The notes beneath the pieces were generated by a model that ran no database searches, had not been told where the DNA came from, and was given only the letters and a program-made list of their open reading frames with translations. The position numbers and the translations under genes are program-made. Shown piece after piece: positions 1 to 8,129 of a DNA stretch of 64,000 nucleotides (positions within the stretch are counted from its first letter, which is position 1; each line of letters opens with the position of its first letter). This stretch comes from Chryseobacterium gleum (GTDB lineage: Bacteria > Bacteroidota > Bacteroidia > Flavobacteriales_D > Crocinitomicaceae): the NCBI GenBank assembly GCA_945862165.1, contig CAMAXI010000005.1:62001-126000 (forward strand), read 5' to 3'.

Positions 1-555
1 AATGAATACTCCTTAGTGCAAACCATGGCTATACGATCGATGGCAAAAGCGAGTTATGAAACGAATAACATCGGACACTTTGGATTAGCCTTTGATTATT
101 ATGCGCATTTTACCTCACCAATACGTAGGTATGCCGATTTATTGGTGCATCGTATTTTATTAGAAGAATTGACCCATAAAAAACATTCCTACGGAAAAGA
201 GCTAGGAATGGTTTGTAAACATATTTCTAAGATGGAACGTAAAGCAGTGGAAGCTGAACGTGAGTCGACCAAATATTTCCAAGCCTTATTTATGAAAGAT
301 CATTTAGGCGAGGTATTTGAAGGGACAGTTTCGGGAGTTTCGGATTTCGGAATGTTTGTGAAATTGAATGAAACACATTGTGAAGGCATGATTTCGTTGC
401 AGGATATACCAGGCGATCGTTTTGTTTTTGATGCAGAACATTTTTGTATTGTTGGGACTCGAAGTAAGAAACAGTATAATTTTGGGGATGCAGTAGAAGT
501 TCAAGTGATTGCAGTTGATACACGTAAACGTCAAATCACACTGGAATTAGTTTGA
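1..555 (+). CDS. rnr: Ribonuclease R, C-terminal part (5' end outside window)
   Basis: This is a 3'-to-5' exoribonuclease that degrades structured RNA. The reading frame is open from base 1, so the true start lies upstream. The first 60 residues carry the end of the RNB catalytic domain, with the conserved HFTSPIRRYADLLVHR block. About 80 residues at the C-terminus form an S1 RNA-binding domain (GTVSGVSDFGMFV). The protein ends at the S1 domain, without the basic tail of the E. coli enzyme. It converges on the next gene and their 3' ends overlap by 9 bases. Confidence 0.93.
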   Translation, partial: NEYSLVQTMAIRSMAKASYETNNIGHFGLAFDYYAHFTSPIRRYADLLVHRILLEELTHKKHSYGKELGMVCKHISKMERKAVEAERESTKYFQALFMKDHLGEVFEGTVSGVSDFGMFVKLNETHCEGMISLQDIPGDRFVFDAEHFCIVGTRSKKQYNFGDAVEVQVIAVDTRKRQITLELV

Positions 556-876
556 TTCTTTCGATTGTTTTTTGAGTAATTTAAGGTGTTCCTCCATCAA
601 TTGATAATATTTTTCTTTCCAGGATTCTTCTTCTTTTGATTTTTCATCTTGGGAGTCATTTAAATTATGCTTTCCAGCGGATAATCCATGGATTTCATCC
701 TTAAAATCGTAGTAAATTATCTTACCAATTTGTACAACAATGTGTAAAGGTACATTTGGATTTTGAAATAATAGATAGATCCATTGTCTACTTTTGCCTA
801 TCCTACGAGCGATAGAAGTTAGAGGTATACCACTATTTCGTAGAGCCTTTTCAATTATTTCACCTCTATGTTCCAT
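547..876 (-). CDS. Small XRE-like HTH regulator with charged C-terminal tail
   Basis: A 109-residue protein. Residues 5-50 fit a helix-turn-helix (GIPLTSIARRIGKSRQWIYLLF), where the GKSRQWIY segment would be the recognition helix. Residues 70-109 are highly charged and probably coiled coil. I do not know a named family for it. Its start faces a 60-bp AT-rich region with a helically phased TTACA repeat (898-960), a plausible self-regulatory operator. The operator role is inference; the HTH is a pattern match by eye. Confidence 0.7.
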   Translation of the reverse strand: MEHRGEIIEKALRNSGIPLTSIARRIGKSRQWIYLLFQNPNVPLHIVVQIGKIIYYDFKDEIHGLSAGKHNLNDSQDEKSKEEESWKEKYYQLMEEHLKLLKKQSKESN

Positions 877-897
877 GAGGCAAGTATACGAACGAAA

Positions 898-960
898 GTG
901 TAAATAAGTAAATTACATTAATTCAACATTATTTTACATTATTTTACATATAATTTACAC
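898..960. promoter_or_regulatory. Phased TTACA repeat, candidate operator
   Basis: TTACA occurs at 913, 934, 944 and 955, with a degenerate CAACA at 924, so copies fall every 10-11 bp on one face of the helix. The array is bounded by GTGTAAAT (898-905) and its inverse ATTTACAC (953-960). It lies directly upstream of the HTH gene ending at 876, so it may be that regulator's own binding array. Binding is inferred. Confidence 0.4.
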
Positions 961-1072
961 TAAAAAGCAATTAATTGACTATCAGTTTGCTATTAATTAA
1001 CAAATTTATAGGGAGATTACACAAAAGAGTAAAGCTGGTTTTGGATTAATTCGTTAAATTATATTTACTTTA

Positions 1073-1891
1073 TTAAAATCCTTTTGCTACTAATATGTTT
1101 GCCATTTCAGTTTGCACTTTTTGCGCTTCTTCTCTTGCTTTTTGCGCAAAATCTTGCCCACTCGATGCGTACAATATTGCGCGTGAAGAGTTTACTAATA
1201 ATCCACAGTCTTTGTTCCAACCATACTGACAAACATCCTCTAAACTTCCACCTTGTGCACCAACTCCAGGCACTAAAAAGAAACTATCTGGAACGATCGC
1301 GCGAACTTCTCCAATTTGTTCAGCACGTGTAGCTCCAACGACATACATCATGTTTTCAGGAGTTCCCCAAGTACTTGTTTTACGTAGTACCGATTTATAA
1401 AACGCTTCCCCGTTTTCATCTTTGATGGTTTGGAAATCCATGGCACCTTTGTTAGAAGTGAGTGCAAGAACAATTGCCCATTTTCCTGGAAATTCCAAAA
1501 AAGGCGTTACACTATCTTCCCCCATGTATGGCGCAATTGTTACAGAGTCAAAGGGTAAATATTCAAAAAATGTTTTAGCGTAATAGGTGGAAGTATTTCC
1601 AATATCTCCGCGTTTTGCATCTGCAATGGTGAAGATATCTTTTGGAATATAGTTTACTGTTTTTTCTAATGAAGCCCAGCCCTTTTCCCCATATTGTTCG
1701 TAAAAGGCGATGTTGGGTTTATATGCCACACAAAAATCTTTGGTTGCATCAATAATTGCTTTATTGAACTCAAAAATGGGGTCTTCGGTATCTAATAAGC
1801 GTGCTGGAATTTTGTTAATATCTGTGTCTAGTCCAACACAAAGGAAAGATTTTTTAGTGCGTATTTGTTCAATTAATTCGTGACGTGTCAT
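1073..1891 (-). CDS. pyrF: Orotidine 5'-phosphate decarboxylase (type 2)
   Basis: Converts OMP to UMP, the last step of de novo pyrimidine synthesis, in the cytosol. The active-site block [10 protein letters not shown] is present, with its catalytic Lys near residue 93. FLCVGLDTD lies near the N-terminus and the phosphate-binding [10 protein letters not shown] near the C-terminus. The length of 272 residues fits the longer PyrF-2 family. An in-frame start four codons upstream (1903) exists, but it lies only about 10 bp from a TATCTTTG -7 box. I chose 1891 because it leaves a short leader and matches the usual MTRxEL family start. Confidence 0.93.
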   Translation of the reverse strand: MTRHELIEQIRTKKSFLCVGLDTDINKIPARLLDTEDPIFEFNKAIIDATKDFCVAYKPNIAFYEQYGEKGWASLEKTVNYIPKDIFTIADAKRGDIGNTSTYYAKTFFEYLPFDSVTIAPYMGEDSVTPFLEFPGKWAIVLALTSNKGAMDFQTIKDENGEAFYKSVLRKTSTWGTPENMMYVVGATRAEQIGEVRAIVPDSFFLVPGVGAQGGSLEDVCQYGWNKDCGLLVNSSRAILYASSGQDFAQKAREEAQKVQTEMANILVAKGF

Positions 1892-1913
1892 TAGATTGGG
1901 CATTTATTTGTGG

Positions 1914-1921
1914 CAAAGATA
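1914..1921 (-). promoter_or_regulatory. -7 box (TATCTTTG) for pyrF
   Basis: On the minus strand this reads TATCTTTG, matching the Bacteroidota -7 consensus TAnnTTTG. It lies 22 bases upstream of the chosen pyrF start. No convincing -33 TTG was found at the usual distance. Confidence 0.55.
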
Positions 1922-1950
1922 CCAAAAGAAAGAAATTCTGGGGCATAAAA

Positions 1951-1977
1951 AAAGCGAACATTTCTGCTCGCTTTCTT
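1951..1977 (-). terminator. Rho-independent terminator
   Basis: AAAGCGA (1951-1957) pairs with TCGCTTT (1968-1974). Read on the minus strand, the stem is followed by a run of seven T. It ends transcription of the minus-strand gene at 1994-2353 and sits between it and pyrF. Confidence 0.75.
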
Positions 1978-1993
1978 CTCATTAAAGTTGCAA

Positions 1994-2353
1994 TTAATAT
2001 AACTCTTCTTTCAAAGCCGTTCTATAATCTTTAATTTCTTCTCGGTTAATTTTATGATCTGCATTTTTCAGCAAGTTCAATAAATATAAAAAGTTGTCTT
2101 TATCTTCAATTTCGATAGGATATTCACTACCCTCTTCGTCTTCATCGTATTGTGCTTGCACGTTAAACGCTTCTTTTTCAGTTAAGAATTCATAAGATAA
2201 ACGAATAACTTTAGTTACTAATGGATCTGCTTCTTTCAACGCAAATTCACGTAATTCTTTTAAATCTTCAATTAGTCCAGCAGCTGTAATTCCTTCTTTC
2301 TCTACTGTTTCGATGATTGCATCTAATTTTTTATTTGCAGCAGCAATTTTCAT
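1994..2353 (-). CDS. Conserved-looking acidic protein, unknown function
   Basis: A 119-residue, helix-rich, strongly acidic protein with no signal peptide or membrane segment. It has an acidic stretch (YDEDEEGSEYP) near the middle and a C-terminal KINREEIKDYRTALKEELY segment. I do not recognise the family. It has its own terminator and stands alone between pyrF and lipB. Codon use resembles the neighbours, so it looks like a resident gene. Confidence 0.7.
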   Translation of the reverse strand: MKIAAANKKLDAIIETVEKEGITAAGLIEDLKELREFALKEADPLVTKVIRLSYEFLTEKEAFNVQAQYDEDEEGSEYPIEIEDKDNFLYLLNLLKNADHKINREEIKDYRTALKEELY

Positions 2354-2464
2354 AAACTGTTTTTTTTATATGTTCAAATTTTGGACGAAAAATCATCCGA
2401 CGCAAATGTAATCACTTATTGCTATAATTGAACAATCTACAAACCCTTTTTTAGCTAATTTATG

Positions 2465-2472
2465 TACATTTG
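2465..2472 (+). promoter_or_regulatory. -7 box (TACATTTG) for lipB
   Basis: TACATTTG fits TAnnTTTG and ends 16 bases before the lipB ATG. No clear -33 TTG is at the usual spacing. Confidence 0.45.
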
Positions 2473-2488
2473 ATAACTATTTAATAAA

Positions 2489-3181
2489 ATGACAGAGGTA
2501 CACTACACCAATTTAGGGCTTGTTGACTACAAAGAGGCTTGGGATTTGCAAGAATCCTTATTTGCGGAAACGATTGCACTGAAAATAGCGCGTCGTAATG
2601 GAGAAGCGGAGGAACCAACTAAAAATCGCATCTTGTTTTGTGAACACCCGCATGTATATACCTTGGGTAAAAGTGGCAATGAAAACCATTTTTTATTGAA
2701 TGAAAAAACCTTGGCATTATATAATGCAACCTACTATAAAATTAATCGTGGGGGAGATATTACCTACCACGGACCAGGTCAATTGGTAGTATACCCAATT
2801 TTAGATTTAGATTATTTTTTTTCAGACATTCATAAGTATTTACGTTATTTAGAAGAAGCTGTAATTCAGACAATTGCTGAATATGGGGTGATAGGCGAAC
2901 GAATGGATGGTTTGACTGGTGTTTGGATTGAACCAAATACGCCTCGTGAACGTAAAATATGTGCTTTTGGTGTAAAATGTTCGCGTTGGGTGACCATGCA
3001 CGGTATTGGGTTTAATATCAATACCGATTTGACCTATTTTAATCATATTATCCCTTGTGGAATTGAAGATAAATCTGTAACTTCCTTACAAAAGGAATTA
3101 GGAACGCCTGTCGACATTGAAGAGGTTTCTTCCATTCTAAAAGAAAAATTAGCTTCATTATTTGGTTTTCAATATATCTAA
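2489..3181 (+). CDS. lipB: Lipoyl(octanoyl) transferase
   Basis: Transfers octanoyl from acyl carrier protein to lipoyl domains of E2 subunits and GcvH, the first step of endogenous lipoate synthesis. The signature RGGDITYHGPGQ is at about residues 89-100. The catalytic Lys is K163 in GVKCSRWVTMHG and the catalytic Cys is C190 in PCGI. The length of 230 residues is normal. It appears monocistronic, and no lipA is seen in the window. Confidence 0.95.
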   Translation: MTEVHYTNLGLVDYKEAWDLQESLFAETIALKIARRNGEAEEPTKNRILFCEHPHVYTLGKSGNENHFLLNEKTLALYNATYYKINRGGDITYHGPGQLVVYPILDLDYFFSDIHKYLRYLEEAVIQTIAEYGVIGERMDGLTGVWIEPNTPRERKICAFGVKCSRWVTMHGIGFNINTDLTYFNHIIPCGIEDKSVTSLQKELGTPVDIEEVSSILKEKLASLFGFQYI

Positions 3182-3225
3182 AACACACAATTCCATTCAA
3201 ATATAACCTACAAAGTGATTTTTAC

Positions 3226-4071
3226 ATGAAAAATGAGATTATTTTATATCGTCCAAATGAAATTACAGAGCATATTGAGGTAAAATTTGAAGAAGATACT
3301 GTTTGGTTATCCCAACAACAAATGGCAACTCTTTTTAGTCAGACAAAACAAAATATAAGTTTACACATCAATAATTGTTTTAAGGAAAACGAGTTAGATT
3401 CAAATTCAGTTGTCAAGGAATCCTTGACAACTGCAAAAGATGGTAAAACATATAGTGTTAAATATTATAATTTGGATGTTATAATATCTGTAGGATATCG
3501 TGTAAAATCTAAAGAAGGAACGCAATTTCGTATTTGGGCGAATAGAATATTAAAGGAATATTTGTTAAAGGGATATGCTGTTAATTCTAGGATGAATCTG
3601 CTTGAAAATAAGTTGGAAATACTTAGTAACAAAGTAAGTGAAATAGATATTCAAATTAGTAGTCATTTAATTCCTAATCAAGGAGTATTTTTTGATGGTC
3701 AAGTATTTGATGCATATGAACTCACATCAAGATTAATTCGTTCTGCAAAATATTCAATCGTCTTAATCGATAATTATATGGATGAAAATACATTAACACA
3801 ACTAAGCAAAAAACAAAAAGGAGTAAAAGTGACTCTATTTACCAAAAAAGTGACACAACAACTTGGTCTAGACCTTAAAAAAGCAAACGAACAATATGGT
3901 AATTTTGAGGTAAAAGAATTTCATAAAAGTCATGATCGTTTCTTGATAATTGACAATACGGAAATATTCCATTTAGGTGCTTCACTGAAAGATTTAGGAA
4001 AAAAGTGGTTTGCATTTTCTAAAATGGATAAAAATTCAGTATCTTCCATATTAAATGAAATTATTAACTAA
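3226..4071 (+). CDS. RhuM-family protein fused to a PLD-like domain
   Basis: Residues 1-125 match the RhuM (virulence protein) family, with WLSQQQMATLFSQTKQNIS followed by KYYNLDVIISVGYRVKS and FRIWANRILKEYLLKGYAVN. After a coiled linker (about 122-150), residues 165-275 look like a phospholipase-D-like nuclease fold: SIVLIDNYMD, then SHDRFLIIDN, then HLGASLKDLGKK. The HxK of classical PLD is HDR here. RhuM proteins are often found with defence or mobile genes; the biochemical role is unknown. It stands alone between lipB and the serine-hydrolase operon. Confidence 0.75.
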   Translation: MKNEIILYRPNEITEHIEVKFEEDTVWLSQQQMATLFSQTKQNISLHINNCFKENELDSNSVVKESLTTAKDGKTYSVKYYNLDVIISVGYRVKSKEGTQFRIWANRILKEYLLKGYAVNSRMNLLENKLEILSNKVSEIDIQISSHLIPNQGVFFDGQVFDAYELTSRLIRSAKYSIVLIDNYMDENTLTQLSKKQKGVKVTLFTKKVTQQLGLDLKKANEQYGNFEVKEFHKSHDRFLIIDNTEIFHLGASLKDLGKKWFAFSKMDKNSVSSILNEIIN

Positions 4072-4077
4072 ATAACT

Positions 4078-5331
4078 ATGAATCGCTTCTCTACTTGGAT
4101 AACTTTTTTACGGAAGACCGTAAAATACCTTTCCTTAACGATCCTAGTTTTATTGGTTTTAGCAAATCTTTTTATCTTAATTTCTGGTAGAACCTATTTA
4201 TATAAAGGGGTATATAACACCTATCTTCAAGGAAGAACAGCTCCAGGAATTTTTGATAAAGAGGTATTTTATAATGCTACATTACATAAATCTTCCAAAA
4301 GTTTAGCATGGAAACATAATTCGAACAAATTTAAACCGCAATTAACCCCAAGTGAGATTGAAACTTTGGAGAAATTGGATATTTCGTCCTTTTTAGTTTT
4401 CCATGGAGATACACTTGTTTTTGAAAAATATTGGGGGAAACATAGCCCGCAAACGGTTACGAATAGTTTTTCAGCAGCTAAATCCTTTGTTGGATTATTG
4501 GTTGGTTGTGCACTTGGAGACGGAAAAATTAAAAGTTTAGATGAATCCGTTGGAAACTATCTCCCCGCGTTTGCAAATGGCAAGAAAAAAGCGATTACGA
4601 TTCGTCATTTATTAATGATGTCCGCAGGTTTGGATTGGGAAGAAAGTGGAAAAAATCCATTATCGGATAATGCGGAATCTTATTATGGTACCGATTTATA
4701 TACCCATGTTACAGGACAAGAAGCTATTGAAAAACCAGGGGTGCGTTTTGAATACCAAAGTGGGAATACCGAATTATTAGGTTTTGTACTAGAAAAAGCG
4801 ACAGGAAAACAGTTATCTGCCTATGCAGAAGAGAAATTGTGGAAACAAATTGGTACAGAGCACGATGCATATTGGAGTTTAGACAAGGAAAATGGTGATG
4901 AAAAGTCTTTTTGTTGTTTGTATAGTACCTCTCGCGATTTTGCGCGATTAGGCAAATTAATTAATCAACAAGGAAAATGGAACGGTAAACAGCTTGTTCC
5001 AGAAGCATATATGCAAGAATTTGTTTCCAATCCATCCATGACAACGGAGGATAAGGTGCCAAACTATCGTTACGGCTTACATATATGGACGTATTTAGGA
5101 AATACATCACATCCAGTATATTATTGTCGAGGAATTCTTGGACAATTTATCATTTCTATCCCATCCAAAAATTTAGTTATTGTTCGAACTGGCTCTAAAC
5201 GTGGAAAAAATATTTATTTGCCGAAAGAAAAAGAGCACGACAAAGCCTATATTGAAAAATATAAATTTAAATTTGGACATCCAGATGATTTGTTCACCTA
5301 CCTTAAAATTGGTGATCGAATGATAAAATAA
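4078..5331 (+). CDS. Beta-lactamase-fold serine hydrolase, membrane anchored
   Basis: Class C beta-lactamase/esterase family (DD-peptidase fold). A membrane helix at residues 17-38 anchors the enzyme facing the periplasm. The nucleophile motif SxxK is S132-A-A-K135, and YQSGN near residue 225 takes the YxN position. Such proteins hydrolyse esters, amides or D-amino-acid peptides; the substrate cannot be read from sequence. It is the first of five closely packed genes (gaps of 5, 4 and 1 bases, then a 4-base overlap) ending at 7485. Confidence 0.82.
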   Translation: MNRFSTWITFLRKTVKYLSLTILVLLVLANLFILISGRTYLYKGVYNTYLQGRTAPGIFDKEVFYNATLHKSSKSLAWKHNSNKFKPQLTPSEIETLEKLDISSFLVFHGDTLVFEKYWGKHSPQTVTNSFSAAKSFVGLLVGCALGDGKIKSLDESVGNYLPAFANGKKKAITIRHLLMMSAGLDWEESGKNPLSDNAESYYGTDLYTHVTGQEAIEKPGVRFEYQSGNTELLGFVLEKATGKQLSAYAEEKLWKQIGTEHDAYWSLDKENGDEKSFCCLYSTSRDFARLGKLINQQGKWNGKQLVPEAYMQEFVSNPSMTTEDKVPNYRYGLHIWTYLGNTSHPVYYCRGILGQFIISIPSKNLVIVRTGSKRGKNIYLPKEKEHDKAYIEKYKFKFGHPDDLFTYLKIGDRMIK

Positions 5332-5336
5332 TAGCA

Positions 5337-5747
5337 ATGAGAGAAGAATTATTAGGTCCTAAAGTGGAAGGAGTTGCTGTAGCAATTGTGAAACAGCTTG
5401 ATGAAGAGAATAATACGAATTACTACGCCTATTTATTGAATTTACGCGATGATATTATGGAAGGCATCATCATCACAAGTTGTGGGTATGGTGAAAATGT
5501 GGTTACCGGTGAGAAAATAAATACTTCTACATTACGACACTGCATTGAATTGATGTTACCTAACGAAGCGGCAAAAATTGAACCTGTGATGGAAGATGTT
5601 TTTGGATTAACCAATGAATATTGGGTAAGTTTTTGGGTAAACGATGTCATGTACGACAAGAAATTTTTGTTTTTACCAGAAACGATTTTGGACAAAAACA
5701 TGAAAGAGATTCCACAATTAGGTGTAAAAGGGGTAGTAATATATTAA
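5337..5747 (+). CDS. Conserved-looking protein, unknown function
   Basis: A soluble 136-residue protein without signal peptide, rich in beta strands and acidic residues. I do not recognise the family. It begins 5 bases after the serine hydrolase and ends 4 bases before the ArsC-like gene, so it is co-transcribed with both. No catalytic motif is evident. Confidence 0.7.
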   Translation: MREELLGPKVEGVAVAIVKQLDEENNTNYYAYLLNLRDDIMEGIIITSCGYGENVVTGEKINTSTLRHCIELMLPNEAAKIEPVMEDVFGLTNEYWVSFWVNDVMYDKKFLFLPETILDKNMKEIPQLGVKGVVIY

Positions 5748-5751
5748 TAGG

Positions 5752-6102
5752 ATGGAGCAAATTATAATTTGGCATAACAATCGCTGTTCAAAAAGTCGCG
5801 ATTCATTATGTTATCTGCAAGAAAATAATCAAAATACTACTGTTTTTGAATACATAAAAACACCTCCAACATTAGAGGATGTCAAGCACGTATTAGAAAA
5901 ATTACAAATTCCAGCGGAGGCATTGATTCGTAAAGGAGAAGAAGTGTACAAGTCGAATTTCAAAGACAAAAAATTCAGCGAAGAGGAATGGCGTAAGATT
6001 TTGGTGCAACATCCAGTTTTGATTGAGCGTCCGATTGTTATTAGAGGAAATCAAGCGGTTATTGGTCGTCCTTTAGAGAAAGTAATCGATTTATTAGCCT
6101 AA
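5752..6102 (+). CDS. arsC: ArsC/Spx-family thioredoxin-fold reductase
   Basis: 116 residues, the normal length for glutaredoxin-linked arsenate reductases. The N-terminal active site is NNRCSKSRDSL (Cys11-x-x-Ser); near the C-terminus, PVLIERPIVIRGNQAVIGRP matches the family's cis-Pro region and second signature. Members reduce arsenate through glutaredoxin, but many ArsC-like proteins have other roles. No ars operon genes (transporter, regulator) are nearby, so the substrate is uncertain. Confidence 0.85.
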   Translation: MEQIIIWHNNRCSKSRDSLCYLQENNQNTTVFEYIKTPPTLEDVKHVLEKLQIPAEALIRKGEEVYKSNFKDKKFSEEEWRKILVQHPVLIERPIVIRGNQAVIGRPLEKVIDLLA

Positions 6103-6103
6103 G

Positions 6104-6973
6104 ATGAAAGTTAGTGGATTTACCTTTATTCGCAATGCAATCAAATACGATTACCCAATAGTAGAGGCAATTCGTTCCATTCTTCCATTATGTGATGAAG
6201 TTGTTGTTGCAGTAGGTAATTCAGAAGATGAGACCTATGCATTGATTCAAGGGATTGATCCTAAAGTTCGGATTATAGAAACCACTTGGGACGATAGTGT
6301 ACGTGAAGGGGGAAGGACGTTAGCGTTAGAAACAGATAAAGCCTTTAAAGCAATAGATCCTGCAAGCGATTGGGCATTCTACATTCAAGGGGATGAGGTC
6401 ATTCATGAAAAATACCTACCAGCAATTCGTGAAGCAATGGAACGTTTTAAAGATGATTCGCGCGTTGAAGGATTATTGTTTAATTACCAACATTTTTATG
6501 GTTCTTATGACTACGTAGGGACATCGATTAGTTGGTATTTGGATGAGATTCGAATTATTCGTAACCGTCCAGATATCTTTTCCTACCGGGATGCACAAGG
6601 ATTTCGTAAGTTACCAAATGCTAAACTTTCCATAAAAAAAATAGATGCACATGTGTATCATTATGGTTGGGTAAAACCACCAGAAAAGATGCAGAAAAAA
6701 CAAGAGTCGTTTCATAAAATGTGGCACGATGATACCTGGGTGAAAGAAAATGTGCAACAGGTAGAAGCATTTGATTATTTTGCAAACATTGATGCCTTAG
6801 CAGTATTTAAAGAGTCGCATCCAGCAGTAATGAAAGACCGCATTGCAGCCAAGAATTGGTCTTTCGAGTATGACATCACCTTCAATAAAACAAAATTAAA
6901 AGATCGTTTTAAACGTTTTTTACGCACGTATGTGGGTATCGATATCCGCTATAAAAACTACAAGAAGTTATGA
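6104..6973 (+). CDS. Glycosyltransferase, GT2-like (GT-A fold)
   Basis: The N-terminus KVSGFTFIRNAIKYDYP and CDEVVVAVGNSEDET resemble GT2-type nucleotide-sugar binding regions. QGDEVIHEKY near residue 105 fits the metal-binding DxD position in degenerate form. No membrane segment is seen, so it is probably a cytosolic or peripheral enzyme. Donor and acceptor cannot be inferred. It starts 1 base after arsC-like and overlaps the thioesterase by 4 bases (ATGA). Confidence 0.8.
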   Translation: MKVSGFTFIRNAIKYDYPIVEAIRSILPLCDEVVVAVGNSEDETYALIQGIDPKVRIIETTWDDSVREGGRTLALETDKAFKAIDPASDWAFYIQGDEVIHEKYLPAIREAMERFKDDSRVEGLLFNYQHFYGSYDYVGTSISWYLDEIRIIRNRPDIFSYRDAQGFRKLPNAKLSIKKIDAHVYHYGWVKPPEKMQKKQESFHKMWHDDTWVKENVQQVEAFDYFANIDALAVFKESHPAVMKDRIAAKNWSFEYDITFNKTKLKDRFKRFLRTYVGIDIRYKNYKKL

Positions 6974-7485
6974 AATCAAAAAAAGCATCAGAAACAGTAG
7001 CGATTACGACACATATCGTACTTCCCAACGACACAAACACCTTGGGTAATTTATTTGGGGGACAACTCCTTGCATGGATGGATGTTATTGCAAGTGTTTC
7101 TGCGCAAAGACATTGTCGTCGTGTAGTAGTAACCGCTTCAGTAAATAATGTTTCGTTTCAAGAACCAATATTACATTCATCGATAGTTACATTAGAGGCA
7201 AAGGTTTCCCGTGCATTTAGTTCTTCTATGGAGATATTTGTAGATGTTTTTGTGGAAGATCCAGTTTCAGGCATTCGAAGAAAATGCAATGAAGCGATCT
7301 ATACCTTTGTAGCAGTAGACCAATTAGGCGGACCAATTCAAGTGCCAGAATTGATTCCTGAAACCGAAGAAGAAATTAAGCGATATGAGGGAGCTTTGCT
7401 ACGTAGACAATTAAGTTTGATTTTAGCAGGTAAGATGAAACCAAGTGATGCTACGGAAATTAAGGCCTTATTTTTGGGGGAATGA
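6970..7485 (+). CDS. Acyl-CoA thioesterase (hotdog fold)
   Basis: Hydrolyses acyl-CoA to fatty acid and CoA. The block PNDTNTLGNLFGGQLLAWMD is the YciA/BACH active-site region with the conserved Asn and Asp. VTASVNNVSFQEPI follows as the second strand region. 171 residues is typical. It is the last gene of the 4078-7485 operon, and the sharp change to AT-rich operator sequence after 7490 marks the operon end. Confidence 0.9.
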   Translation: MKSKKASETVAITTHIVLPNDTNTLGNLFGGQLLAWMDVIASVSAQRHCRRVVVTASVNNVSFQEPILHSSIVTLEAKVSRAFSSSMEIFVDVFVEDPVSGIRRKCNEAIYTFVAVDQLGGPIQVPELIPETEEEIKRYEGALLRRQLSLILAGKMKPSDATEIKALFLGE

Positions 7486-7505
7486 GTTAACTTAGACATT
7501 ATATT

Positions 7506-7604
7506 TATACCCGAAAAGGTATAATAACATTTAAAATTTAAATTTTATACCTTTTAAGGTATAATTAAATTATAAATCATTATATTTATACCCGAAAAGG
7601 TATA
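7506..7604 (+). promoter_or_regulatory. Three hipBST operators (TATACC-N6-GGTATA)
   Basis: Three 18-bp palindromes lie at 7506-7523, 7546-7563 and 7587-7604. The outer two have identical CGAAAA centres; the middle one has TTTTAA. Their spacing is 40 and 41 bp, about four helical turns, and the third ends 5 bases before the hipB ATG. The layout parallels E. coli hipBA operators (TATCC-N8-GGATA, also 18 bp). Cooperative autorepression by HipB is the natural inference. Confidence 0.8.
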
Positions 7605-7609
7605 TATTA

Positions 7610-7822
7610 ATGAATAAACTGAGTCAATTTGTAAAAAGTAAACGCAAGTCTGTTGGTTTAACTCAAGAAGAGTTGTCCTATAAATCAGGTGTAGGCTTAC
7701 GTTTTATCCGAGAATTAGAACAAGGTAAAGTAAGTTTACAAATGCATAAAGTTAATCAAGTATTGGCTTTATTTGGTCATGAATTAAGTCCAACACCAAT
7801 TGATCGAAATGAGACGTGCTAG
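7610..7822 (+). CDS. hipB: HipB-like XRE antitoxin/repressor
   Basis: A 70-residue protein with an HTH at residues 8-60 (SVGLTQEELSYKSGVGLRFIRELEQG) and the common HipB tail FGHELSPTPI. In Hip systems the protein binds the operators and its toxin partner. Three operator palindromes sit directly upstream. Its stop codon lies inside the start of the next gene, showing translational coupling. Confidence 0.87.
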   Translation: MNKLSQFVKSKRKSVGLTQEELSYKSGVGLRFIRELEQGKVSLQMHKVNQVLALFGHELSPTPIDRNETC

Positions 7823-8129
7823 GGTATTATTTCAAGATAAGATTGCAGGCATCTTATCGGAAGATGAACATGGTTTTCACTTTCAATATGAGGAATTGTA
7901 TTTAAAAGATGAAAAATCATTGGCGATAAGTTTAACCCTACCTTTAACGGATATACCCTACGAGAGTAAAATGTTATTTCCCTTTTTTGATGGATTAATA
8001 CCTGAAGGTTGGTTATTAAATATCGCACAAAAAAATTGGAAGATAAATCCACGTGATCGAATGGGCATTTTACTAAAAACTTGCACAGATTGTATTGGTG
8101 CAGTATCCATTATTGAAATAGATGGATGA
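7809..8129 (+). CDS. hipS: HipS-like protein (stand-alone HipA N-terminal subdomain)
   Basis: 106 residues matching only the N-terminal subdomain of HipA (RVLFQDKIAGILSED, then PFFDGLIPEGWLL near the C-terminus). In known HipBST systems this split-off domain is the antitoxin of HipT. A TTG start at 7800 is possible in frame, but ATG 7809 is preferred. It overlaps hipB by 14 bases and hipT by 4 (ATGA). It is too short to hold kinase residues. Confidence 0.82.
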   Translation: MRRARVLFQDKIAGILSEDEHGFHFQYEELYLKDEKSLAISLTLPLTDIPYESKMLFPFFDGLIPEGWLLNIAQKNWKINPRDRMGILLKTCTDCIGAVSIIEIDG

